A DNA stretch of 7,722 bases from Bacteroidaceae bacterium (GTDB taxonomy: Bacteria; Bacteroidota; Bacteroidia; Bacteroidales; Bacteroidaceae): contig JAFNWA010000324.1 of the NCBI GenBank assembly GCA_017383665.1, positions 1 to 7,722 of the forward strand. Reading direction: 5' to 3'. This document shows positions 1-5,879 of the stretch, piece after piece (positions within the stretch are counted from its first letter, which is position 1; each line of letters starts with the position of its first letter). The translations under genes and the position numbers were made by a program. The notes below the pieces were generated by a model that was given only the letters and a program-made list of their open reading frames with translations, had not been told where the DNA came from and did not search any database.

Positions 1-19
1 AAAGGTGTAATCGTTTTTG

Positions 20-53
20 ACAATAAGAGCTGCACATGTGCAGCTCTTATTGT
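20..53. terminator. Perfect palindrome, probable (bidirectional) transcription terminator
   Basis: Two 17-nt arms form a perfect inverted repeat centred between bases 36 and 37, with an outer AT-rich part (ACAATAAGAG / CTCTTATTGT) and a GC-richer core (CTGCA / TGCAG). It begins 15 nt beyond the stop codon of the minus-strand peptidase gene, where a terminator is expected. There is no clean U-tract after it in either direction; the U-rich bases sit inside the distal arm. Because it is symmetrical it could also end a convergent plus-strand gene lying to the left of the window. A dyad DNA-binding site is a less likely alternative. Confidence 0.6.
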
Positions 54-68
54 GTATATATATATGTA

Positions 69-1472
69 TCACTCCTCGGGTGTAAACATTGGGTCCCATG
101 CCGGCAACATAACCGGTTTTTGTTTCAGTACATCAAGCACTTTGGCCGGGATGTATTTCTTGTCAACGACAAGGCGGAACATATATTCATTGAACCACTC
201 GTCGGTCATTATTAGTGTGCCGTTGAAGCCCGACTGCGCACCCCAACTGTTTTCTACCTGCCATTTCTTAGGGTTGCCGTCCTTGTCAAGGTCAACAGCC
301 ATCAATGTCATGGCGTGCGATGAACCGCTGTCGAATGTAATTATTCGTTCGCGCTTGTCCATGCCGAACTCCACACCAAAGAGCTCCTCATAGTTGAAGT
401 TGGCAATGTCGAGTGTGCCGCGCTCCGAGTTCAGGTACTTGCCCACATCGCACGAGAAGTACATCATTGTGCTGTCTTTGATTGATGCAATTGCCATTGC
501 TTTGATTTCCTCTAGTGGCAGGTTGATGTACATCCAATTGTGCCCGTCATAGAGGTGGCGGTCATACTCAATCTCATAGCATTTCCAGTAGGGGCGTGCA
601 GGGTCGTTCATGAACATTACATAGTCGTCCTGCATGTTTATGTTCACATACTTCTCGTAAAAACTCTTCGGTGTGTACAATTGTGGTTCCTCGCGGTATT
701 TGCCGTTTGCATCCTTAGGCGCCCACATGAATTCTGTTGGCGGAACACCATATACATTGGCAAGCATCTTATAGACAACCTTCAACTGTTCCTTTTTCAT
801 CTTGAGCAATTCCTTCTCCTTTGCACCATTCTCGTGGGCTTGGCGAAGTTCAATCGCGAACTCGCGTAGCTTGCGTGTAAGCAATGACGAGAATGCGCTT
901 GTGTTGTCGCTTGTGTAGCTCTCTTTCATAACGCCTTTGGGTACAACGCCATATTTCGCAACATTGTCGGCCACACCGGTAAATGTGCCGCCGTCACTCA
1001 ACGGGTGCTGTAGCAACCACTCTACAGTGCGGTCGTCAATTGGTTTTTTGCGTGTGTCAATGATACCCTGCAGGAAAAGGTTCGATTTCTCCAACTGGTC
1101 ATAGAAGAAATTATAAACCTGTGAGAATTCGAATGCGCCAAGGTTCTCGCTTGCAATCATTTTTGCGCGCATCACATTAAGGCCGGTGAAGAGCCAGCAA
1201 CGACCCGATGACTTCTGGTTTGTGATGCCTTTTGATGGCACGCTGTGACTGAAATAGGTATCCAGTTCGTTAAGGTTCTCCTGGTTGAGTGCCAGCTCCT
1301 TGATGGGCTGTGAGAGCAGAATGTTCTGCAAAGCCTTCTCGGCTGTAGTCGGTTTGTAACTATCGCTCAGTTCCTTGAGCATCTGCGAGTCAATGCCGCC
1401 ATTGTTCTGCGCCAATGCTCCTGCCGAGAGCAGCATTGTTGCAGCATAGGCTAAAAATCGTTTTGTGTTCAT
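69..1472 (-). CDS. pepC: Exported C1-family cysteine aminopeptidase (PepC / bleomycin hydrolase type)
   Basis: This 467-aa papain-fold peptidase belongs to the aminopeptidase C / bleomycin hydrolase branch, whose members trim amino acids from peptide N-termini and usually form hexameric barrels. All catalytic residues are visible: oxyanion Gln86 and nucleophile Cys92 in NQKSSGRCWLF, His386 in SSHAMTL, and Asn408 in VENSWG. The length fits the family (about 440-480 aa). Residues 1-21 form a typical signal peptide: KR near the N-terminus, a hydrophobic stretch, and an ALA|Q cleavage site. No lipobox cysteine is present, so the mature enzyme should be periplasmic or secreted, whereas classical PepC is cytosolic. 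The C-terminus ends in PMFTPEE; in bleomycin hydrolases the C-terminal tail lies in the active-site cleft and sets exopeptidase specificity. The ATG at 1472 is chosen because it directly precedes the signal peptide. The gene lies downstream of mfd on the same strand after a 144-bp gap, so it probably has its own promoter. The family call is secure; export and substrate are inferred. The symbol is a family-level name. Confidence 0.93.
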   Translation of the reverse strand: MNTKRFLAYAATMLLSAGALAQNNGGIDSQMLKELSDSYKPTTAEKALQNILLSQPIKELALNQENLNELDTYFSHSVPSKGITNQKSSGRCWLFTGLNVMRAKMIASENLGAFEFSQVYNFFYDQLEKSNLFLQGIIDTRKKPIDDRTVEWLLQHPLSDGGTFTGVADNVAKYGVVPKGVMKESYTSDNTSAFSSLLTRKLREFAIELRQAHENGAKEKELLKMKKEQLKVVYKMLANVYGVPPTEFMWAPKDANGKYREEPQLYTPKSFYEKYVNINMQDDYVMFMNDPARPYWKCYEIEYDRHLYDGHNWMYINLPLEEIKAMAIASIKDSTMMYFSCDVGKYLNSERGTLDIANFNYEELFGVEFGMDKRERIITFDSGSSHAMTLMAVDLDKDGNPKKWQVENSWGAQSGFNGTLIMTDEWFNEYMFRLVVDKKYIPAKVLDVLKQKPVMLPAWDPMFTPEE

Positions 1473-1566
1473 GTCCTATTTAGTTTAATTTAAAGTTCCA
1501 TAAAGTCAAGTTTTTTCTTGGAATACCGGTTATTCGTTAATATTGTGTTTGCAAATGTTTGTTTTG

Positions 1567-1574
1567 CGAATATA
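1567..1574 (-). promoter_or_regulatory. Candidate -7 box for the peptidase gene
   Basis: TATATTCG on the minus strand matches the Bacteroidales -7 consensus TAnnTTTG at all but one position. It lies about 95 nt before the peptidase ATG, which would give a leader of roughly 90 nt. No convincing -33 TTTG is present at the usual 19-21 nt spacing, so this is a weak call. The rest of the 1473-1616 spacer is AT-rich with no other recognisable feature. Confidence 0.3.
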
Positions 1575-1576
1575 AG

Positions 1577-1606
1577 GATAAAAGCCATAAAACGGGAACT
1601 TTTATC
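1577..1606 (-). terminator. Weak inverted repeat after mfd, possible terminator
   Basis: GATAAAAG (1577-1584) and CTTTTATC (1599-1606) are perfect 8-nt complements around a 14-nt loop, starting about 11 nt past the mfd stop codon. The stem is AT-rich with few GC pairs and no clean U-run follows, so it would be a poor intrinsic terminator. It sits next to the candidate peptidase promoter. Position is the main support. Confidence 0.25.
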
Positions 1607-1616
1607 GGATAATTAG

Positions 1617-2177
1617 TTAATTGGTCAGTTTGGCATGTCGCTGTATCTCCTCAATGAATGCAAGTGCAGTCTCTACATTCTTTACATTTTCAACGGTGAT
1701 TATACAACGGCCACCTCCTTCGCGCACCTGGCACTTGAATTGGCTTGTGGGAATGTAGCTCATGATTCCGCCGAAGAGCTCGCTTGCATAGTAGCGCTCG
1801 TTGCGTGTGTCAACAAGGAACAGGTTCATCTTTCCGCCTTTGAGGTAGATTTTCTCAACACCCAGCCGTTGTGCCTGGTGGCGCAGTGATACCATGCGTA
1901 TGAGTTCCTCTCCCTCTTTGGGCATCTTTCCAAAGCGGTCCTTCATCTTAGCCTTGAACTGTTCTATCTCCTTGGCGTCGGTCAAAGAGTCGAGCTCACG
2001 GTAGAGCAGTATGCGCTCGTTGCTGTCGGGGACATATAAAGCCGGGAACAGCAGTTCAAGGTCGCTCTCAACAAAACACTCCTTTACATAATTGTCGGCT
2101 GCGGTTTCGCCCTCTTCCTGTAGCAGGATATCGGCAAATTCATCTTCTTTCAATTCGCGCACTGCCTCGGCAAGCAC
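1617..2177 (-). CDS. mfd: Mfd C-terminal fragment (TRCF domain D7), split off by frameshift
   Basis: This frame carries the end of the transcription-repair coupling factor. It matches the C-terminal TRCF domain (D7), which in E. coli Mfd packs against the N-terminal UvrB-like module, hides the UvrA-binding surface and holds the motor in check. It is not an independent gene: the listed start is a GTG that is an internal valine codon of the intact protein (KVLAEAV context), and the frame continues upstream to the break at about 2230, adding GAEQSGFIADLGYETYQK-like sequence once the missing base is restored. It ends at the natural mfd stop (TAA, 1617-1619). Recognisable features are ELKEDEF near the start, the LYRELDSL and DRFGKMP stretches typical of Mfd, and a final helix before the terminal KLTN. 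The coding sequence looks undecayed, which suggests a recent mutation or a sequencing error rather than an old pseudogene. Translation as a free polypeptide is doubtful. Confidence 0.8.
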   Translation of the reverse strand: MLAEAVRELKEDEFADILLQEEGETAADNYVKECFVESDLELLFPALYVPDSNERILLYRELDSLTDAKEIEQFKAKMKDRFGKMPKEGEELIRMVSLRHQAQRLGVEKIYLKGGKMNLFLVDTRNERYYASELFGGIMSYIPTSQFKCQVREGGGRCIITVENVKNVETALAFIEEIQRHAKLTN

Positions 2178-4966
2178 CTTCTGGTAGGTCTCGTAGCCCA
2201 GGTCGGCAATGAAACCGCTCTGTTCTGCGCAAGAAGGTTGCCGGCACCGCGTATGTCAAGGTCCTGCATGGCTATGTTCATTCCGCTGCCCAGCTCGCTG
2301 AAGCTTTCGATGGCCTCCAATCGGCGGCGTGCATCGGTACTCAGGTTCTCGCGCGGTGGGGTGAGCATGTAGCAGAATGCCTTGCGCTTGCCGCGTCCCA
2401 CGCGTCCACGCATCTGGTGCAGGTCGCTCAGTCCAAAGTTCTGCGCCTGGTTTATGATGATGGTGTTTACATTAGGAATGTCTATGCCGTTCTCCACAAT
2501 CGATGTGGCAATGAGCACATCATGGTCGTGGTTGATGAATTCATAGAGTCTTTTTTCGAGTTCTGCGGGTTCCATCTGTCCATGTCCGATGCACACACGC
2601 GCATCGGGTACATGCCGTTTTATCATGCCGGCAAGTTCTTCCATTCCCGAAATCCTGTTTGTAATGAAGAATACCTGTCCGTTGCGGCTCAGCTCAAAGT
2701 TGATGGCTTCCTTTATGACTTCGGCATCGAAATTGTGAATCTCGGTGTGGATGGGGTAGCGGTTGGGCGGCGGTGTCTGTATCGTAGAGAGGTCGCGTGC
2801 TCCCATAATAGAGAACTGCAGGGTGCGAGGTATGGGGGTCGCGGTCATTGTGAGTGTATCTACATTCACTTTGAACTGGCGCAATTTTTCCTTTACGGCA
2901 ACACCGAACTTCTGCTCCTCGTCAATGATTAGCAATCCAAGGTCTTTGAACTTTACATCCTTGCCGGTGAGCTTGTGTGTGCCTATTACAATATCAACCT
3001 TACCCTCCTTAATCTCTTCAAGTACCTTCTTTGTTGTGGCAGCATTTCGTGCACGGCTCAGGTACTGCACATTGCAAGGGAACTCTTTCAGTCGCTCCTT
3101 GAATGTGAGGTAATGCTGGTATGCGAGCACGGTGGTGGGTACAAGCACGGCTACCTGTTTGCCGTCGGTGGCAGCCTTGAATGCCGCGCGTATCGCTACC
3201 TCGGTCTTTCCAAAGCCTACATCGCCACAGATGAGGCGGTCCATTGGGCGCTTGCGCTCCATGTCCTGCTTCACCTCGTTGGTGGCCTTCAGCTGGTCGG
3301 GGGTGTCCTCGTATATAAAGCTTGCCTCAAGCTCGTTCTGCAAGTAACTGTCGGGTGAGAAAGCAAAGCCCTCCTCCTTGTAGCGTTGTGAATAGAGTTT
3401 GATAAGGTCGCGCGCAATGTCCTTGATCTTGTTCTTTGTGCGCTCCTTCATTCTCTCCCATGCACCGGTACCCAACTTGCTCACTTGTGGTGCATCTCCC
3501 TCCTTGCCTCTGTACTTGGAAATCTTGTGCAGGTTGTGGATTGAAACGAAGACCACATCGTCGTTCCTGTATATGAGTTTTATTGCCTCCTGTGTCGAGT
3601 TGCCGTTGGGAATGCGCACAAGGCCGCCGAACTTTCCAATTCCGTGGTCTATGTGTACAATGTAATCGCCTATGCCGAACTCCTTTAATTCCTTCAATGT
3701 AAGCGCCACTTTGCCGCTACGGGCGCGCTCGCTGCGTAAACGGAAATTGTGGAAGCGCCCGAACAACTGGTGGTCGGTGAAAAGGGCGATTTTTAATGTA
3801 TTGTCGCAGAAACCTTCGTGGATTGTGTGCTCTACGGGAGTGAACGGGATGTCATCACCGCGCTCCTCAAATATTGCTTTCAGACGCTCGGCCTGGTGCA
3901 GGTCGTCTGTGAGAAGCATGAGCTTGTAGCCGTTGTCTATGAACTTCTTGAAGCTCTGGCTCACAAGGTCGAAGTCCTTGTGGAACAGCGGTTGTGGTGA
4001 TGTATCGAATTTCAGCTTTGTATTGTTGCCTGTCGCCTGCGGGCGCAGTTCCCAATGCTTGGTGCTTTTTACATATTGCTCCAATTCGCCAACGCTCATC
4101 AGTTCCGGCATCTCCGGTAATGTGGTGTCCGAGAGTTTTGCCTGGAGCGTAAAGCCCTCGGTGTTGAGCTTGTCAATGCACCCCTTGATGAAGGCAAGGT
4201 CTTTTGTTACAAGAATTGCGTTTTTGGGTAGGAATTCCGTTATTGCAACAGCTTCGCTGCCACTGAGTTTGGGGACAATGGTAGCCTCGCTCGTGCGCTC
4301 TTTGGAAAGTTGGTCCTCAACGGTGAATGTCCTTATACTGTCAACATCGTCACCAAAGAAGTCAATGCGGTAAGGATATTCCGATGAAAAGGAGAAAATA
4401 TCAATGATGCTGCCTCGCACGGCGAACTCGCCGGGCTCATAGACATATGTCACTTCCTTGAACTTCAATGCTGCCAATCTCTTCTCAACATTGTCGCGGC
4501 TTATATTGTCCCCCACTGAAATCGTCAGGGTCTTTTCTTCAAGATGGCTTTGCGATACAACCTTTTCGGCAAGCGCATCGGGATGGGTCACGATTACGAC
4601 CCCCTCGGTGCGGCGGCGGTTGGCGAGGCGGCTCATTACCTCGGTGCGCAGAATGCGGTTGGCATCATCCTCCTGGCCATATTTCATTGCCCTGCGGAAC
4701 GATGACGGGAAGAACAGAATATTGCTGTCGCCTGTCAACTGCACCATGTCGTGGTAGAAATATCCGGCCTCCTCGGCGTCATTCATCACCACCAAAAGTG
4801 TTTGCCCGGGAGCGCGCTTGTTGAATCCCGAAAGAATGGTGGCTGCTGAACTGCCAATAAGTCCCTCGAGGAAAACGCTCTTTTTGCTTCCCTCTTCGCG
4901 CAGTTTCATCAGGGCATCGACCCCGGGATGAGATGCGTACATGTTTTGCAGTTCCTTCGCTTCCAT
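2150..4966 (-). CDS. mfd: Transcription-repair coupling factor Mfd, truncated by frameshift
   Basis: Mfd is a cytoplasmic DNA translocase that pushes stalled RNA polymerase off damaged template strands and recruits UvrA. The visible order is: a UvrB-homology module at about 10-350; a CarD-like RNA-polymerase-interaction domain at about 425-485 (IGDYIVHIDHGIGKFGGL, then a VVFVSIHNLHKISKY stretch); and a RecG-like helicase core with Walker A GDVGFGKT (581-588), DEEQ (682-685), TATPIPRTL (708-716), SIVENGIDIP (822-831) and QMRGRVGRG (851-859). The first 912 residues are in the native frame. After GAGNLL the frame shifts, and 26 unrelated residues follow to a stop at 2150-2152. The expected continuation GAEQSGFIADLGY is found in the next frame, so the break lies inside the TRG translocation motif and removes the rest of TRG and all of D7. 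Adding one base gives a 1116-aa protein, normal for the family. The ATG at 4966 yields a typical N-terminus, with the degenerate Walker A region GLIGSSAAT at 35-43. Gene identity is certain; functional state is not. Confidence 0.95.
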   Translation of the reverse strand: MEAKELQNMYASHPGVDALMKLREEGSKKSVFLEGLIGSSAATILSGFNKRAPGQTLLVVMNDAEEAGYFYHDMVQLTGDSNILFFPSSFRRAMKYGQEDDANRILRTEVMSRLANRRRTEGVVIVTHPDALAEKVVSQSHLEEKTLTISVGDNISRDNVEKRLAALKFKEVTYVYEPGEFAVRGSIIDIFSFSSEYPYRIDFFGDDVDSIRTFTVEDQLSKERTSEATIVPKLSGSEAVAITEFLPKNAILVTKDLAFIKGCIDKLNTEGFTLQAKLSDTTLPEMPELMSVGELEQYVKSTKHWELRPQATGNNTKLKFDTSPQPLFHKDFDLVSQSFKKFIDNGYKLMLLTDDLHQAERLKAIFEERGDDIPFTPVEHTIHEGFCDNTLKIALFTDHQLFGRFHNFRLRSERARSGKVALTLKELKEFGIGDYIVHIDHGIGKFGGLVRIPNGNSTQEAIKLIYRNDDVVFVSIHNLHKISKYRGKEGDAPQVSKLGTGAWERMKERTKNKIKDIARDLIKLYSQRYKEEGFAFSPDSYLQNELEASFIYEDTPDQLKATNEVKQDMERKRPMDRLICGDVGFGKTEVAIRAAFKAATDGKQVAVLVPTTVLAYQHYLTFKERLKEFPCNVQYLSRARNAATTKKVLEEIKEGKVDIVIGTHKLTGKDVKFKDLGLLIIDEEQKFGVAVKEKLRQFKVNVDTLTMTATPIPRTLQFSIMGARDLSTIQTPPPNRYPIHTEIHNFDAEVIKEAINFELSRNGQVFFITNRISGMEELAGMIKRHVPDARVCIGHGQMEPAELEKRLYEFINHDHDVLIATSIVENGIDIPNVNTIIINQAQNFGLSDLHQMRGRVGRGKRKAFCYMLTPPRENLSTDARRRLEAIESFSELGSGMNIAMQDLDIRGAGNLLAQNRAVSLPTWATRPTRRCLPRQCAN
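2226..2236 (-). other. mfd: Frameshift site in mfd (one base missing)
   Basis: On the coding strand the sequence reads CTT GCG CAG AAC AGA GCG. One extra G after CTT would give CTT GGC GCA GAA CAG AGC GGT, that is L-G-A-E-Q-S-G, the conserved Mfd sequence. The missing base therefore maps to the GCGC at about 2227-2230 on the plus strand. The local run is short (CC expected, C present), so this is not a classic long-homopolymer slip site. No slippery heptamer or downstream pseudoknot suggestive of programmed frameshifting was seen. Confidence 0.85.
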
Positions 4967-4980
4967 TTAATCTGCCCACG

Positions 4981-4988
4981 CAAAATTA
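4981..4988 (-). promoter_or_regulatory. Candidate -7 box for mfd
   Basis: TAATTTTG on the minus strand is a full match to the Bacteroidales -7 consensus TAnnTTTG. It ends 14 nt before the mfd ATG, so the leader would be only about 8-10 nt. A TTTTG lies upstream (5002-5006), but its 13-nt spacing is too short for a normal -33 box. The position in the divergent spacer favours it, though AT-rich DNA yields such matches by chance. Confidence 0.35.
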
Positions 4989-5041
4989 GAAATAAAATCT
5001 ACAAAATCTTCATAAAAACTGCAATAATTATTTTATTGTTG

Positions 5042-5049
5042 TATATTCG
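5042..5049 (+). promoter_or_regulatory. Candidate -7 box for the thioesterase-led operon
   Basis: TATATTCG differs from the TAnnTTTG consensus at one position and is identical to the candidate box upstream of the peptidase gene. It lies 24 nt before the first ATG of the plus-strand operon, implying a leader of about 18-20 nt. No clear -33 TTTG is found 19-21 nt upstream. Together with the minus-strand candidate, it would make 4967-5073 a compact divergent promoter region. Confidence 0.35.
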
Positions 5050-5073
5050 CGGTAGATATAATATCATAGCAGT

Positions 5074-5490
5074 ATGGAAAATTATAGCTACAAGTTGGAA
5101 ATGAAGGTGCGCGATTATGAGTGCGATATACAGGGTGTTGTCAACAATGCCAATTATCAACACTATTTGGAGCATGCGCGCCACGAGTTTTTGGAGCACA
5201 TTGGCGGCAGTTTCTCGCAGTTGCACGAGCAGGGCGTTGATCCAATGGTGTCGCGCATAACTCTTGAGTACAAGCGTCCGTTGCGTGGCGGTGACAGGTT
5301 TGTAGTCTGCATCAATATGCTTCGCAAGGGCGCAAAGGTGGTTTTTCAGCAGGATATATATAATCTCAATGATGGCTCTTTGGCTTTAAAGGGTGAAGTG
5401 GATGTGGTGTGTCTCAAAGATGGTCGCCTGACACGAGGCGAGGTGTTTGATGATATGTTCAAGGAGTTCTTCAACAAAAATGACAATTGA
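5074..5490 (+). CDS. Acyl-CoA thioesterase, YbgC/FadM (4HBT hot-dog) family
   Basis: This 138-aa protein is a single hot-dog-fold thioesterase domain; relatives hydrolyse acyl-CoA (or acyl-ACP) thioesters to the free acid and CoA in the cytoplasm. The signature sits at the N-terminus: VRDYECDIQGVVNNANYQHY (12-31) followed by LEHAR, matching the family pattern D-x-D-x-x-G-x-V-N-x-x-x-Y with E-x-A-R. Asp18 is the expected catalytic residue. The later ITLEYKRPLRGGDRF stretch is the usual central beta strand pair. Length is typical for the family (about 130-145 aa), and there is no signal peptide or membrane segment. It leads an operon that also encodes a CoA transferase, so a role in CoA-thioester turnover fits. 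Acyl chain preference cannot be read from sequence, and a YbgC-like role at the envelope Tol-Pal locus is not supported because no tol genes are nearby. The ATG at 5074 starts just before the conserved strand. Confidence 0.88.
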   Translation: MENYSYKLEMKVRDYECDIQGVVNNANYQHYLEHARHEFLEHIGGSFSQLHEQGVDPMVSRITLEYKRPLRGGDRFVVCINMLRKGAKVVFQQDIYNLNDGSLALKGEVDVVCLKDGRLTRGEVFDDMFKEFFNKNDN

Positions 5491-5492
5491 CT

Positions 5493-5867
5493 ATGGAGAC
5501 CATAATACCGTTGTTGGTTCTTGGGGCTGTATATCTGATATCGTATGTGATGAAGAGCCTCTCTGCCTCGCAGGGTGAAGAGGATGGCAAGCCTGTGTTC
5601 GGTGAGGGATTTCCCACGATTGAGATATTGAAACCTGAATCTCCCGCTTCTCCTGTTGCTTCTGATGCTGTTGCAACTCCCATTCGGCGTGTAGAACCGG
5701 CGGTAACACCAAAAAGGATCTCCACTCCGTTGCCACAGGCCGAGAATACAACTCAAAATCCCAAGAACGAGAATTGTGTAAAGAGAGAGCGTTTGGTGGC
5801 TTTGAAAAGTAAGTCCGCTGCAAAACAGGCATTTATCTATTCCGAGATTTTCAACAGGAAATATTGA
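5493..5867 (+). CDS. Small single-pass membrane protein of unknown function
   Basis: This is a 124-aa protein I cannot assign to a named family. Residues 3-18 (IIPLLVLGAVYLISYV) form one hydrophobic helix at the extreme N-terminus, acting as a membrane anchor or uncleaved signal. A linker rich in Pro, Ala, Ser and Thr follows (about 45-90) and looks disordered. The C-terminus is basic and ordered-looking, ending SAAKQAFIYSEIFNRKY; I recall similar AFIYSEI-x-x-RKY tails ending small Bacteroidales proteins, but cannot search to confirm it. The ATG at 5493 is preferred over an in-frame TTG at 5487 that would overlap the thioesterase stop; it leaves a 2-nt gap. The next gene starts 12 nt after the stop. 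The tight spacing implies co-transcription with the thioesterase and CoA transferase. The reading frame is open throughout and the tail is not random-looking, so I take it as a real gene. Confidence 0.72.
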   Translation: METIIPLLVLGAVYLISYVMKSLSASQGEEDGKPVFGEGFPTIEILKPESPASPVASDAVATPIRRVEPAVTPKRISTPLPQAENTTQNPKNENCVKRERLVALKSKSAAKQAFIYSEIFNRKY

Positions 5868-5879
5868 TTTACAAACAAG

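Noticed and set aside
54..65. Short TA-rich alternating run after the palindrome
   Set aside because: It is only a few dinucleotide units long and is ordinary AT-rich intergenic sequence, not a supported repeat element.
540..869. Plus-strand open frame opposite the peptidase gene, with hydrophobic segments
   Set aside because: The hydrophobic runs arise from the complement of Asp/Glu/Lys/Asn codons in the peptidase; there is no supporting promoter or homology.
2150..2177. Overlap of the two mfd frames read as two separate overlapping genes
   Set aside because: The apparent start of the second frame is an internal GTG valine codon, and the two pieces together make exactly one Mfd once a single base is restored.
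2150..2240. Programmed ribosomal frameshift in mfd
   Set aside because: No slippery heptamer or convincing stimulatory structure is seen, and Mfd is not known to use recoding; a deletion or sequence error is simpler.
2417..2932. Plus-strand open frame (171 codons) within mfd
   Set aside because: It is antisense to the conserved Mfd helicase core, and its Cys/His/Tyr-rich translation shows no domain.
5487..5492. Upstream in-frame TTG start for the small membrane protein
   Set aside because: It overlaps the thioesterase stop and adds only two residues; the ATG at 5493 directly precedes the membrane helix.
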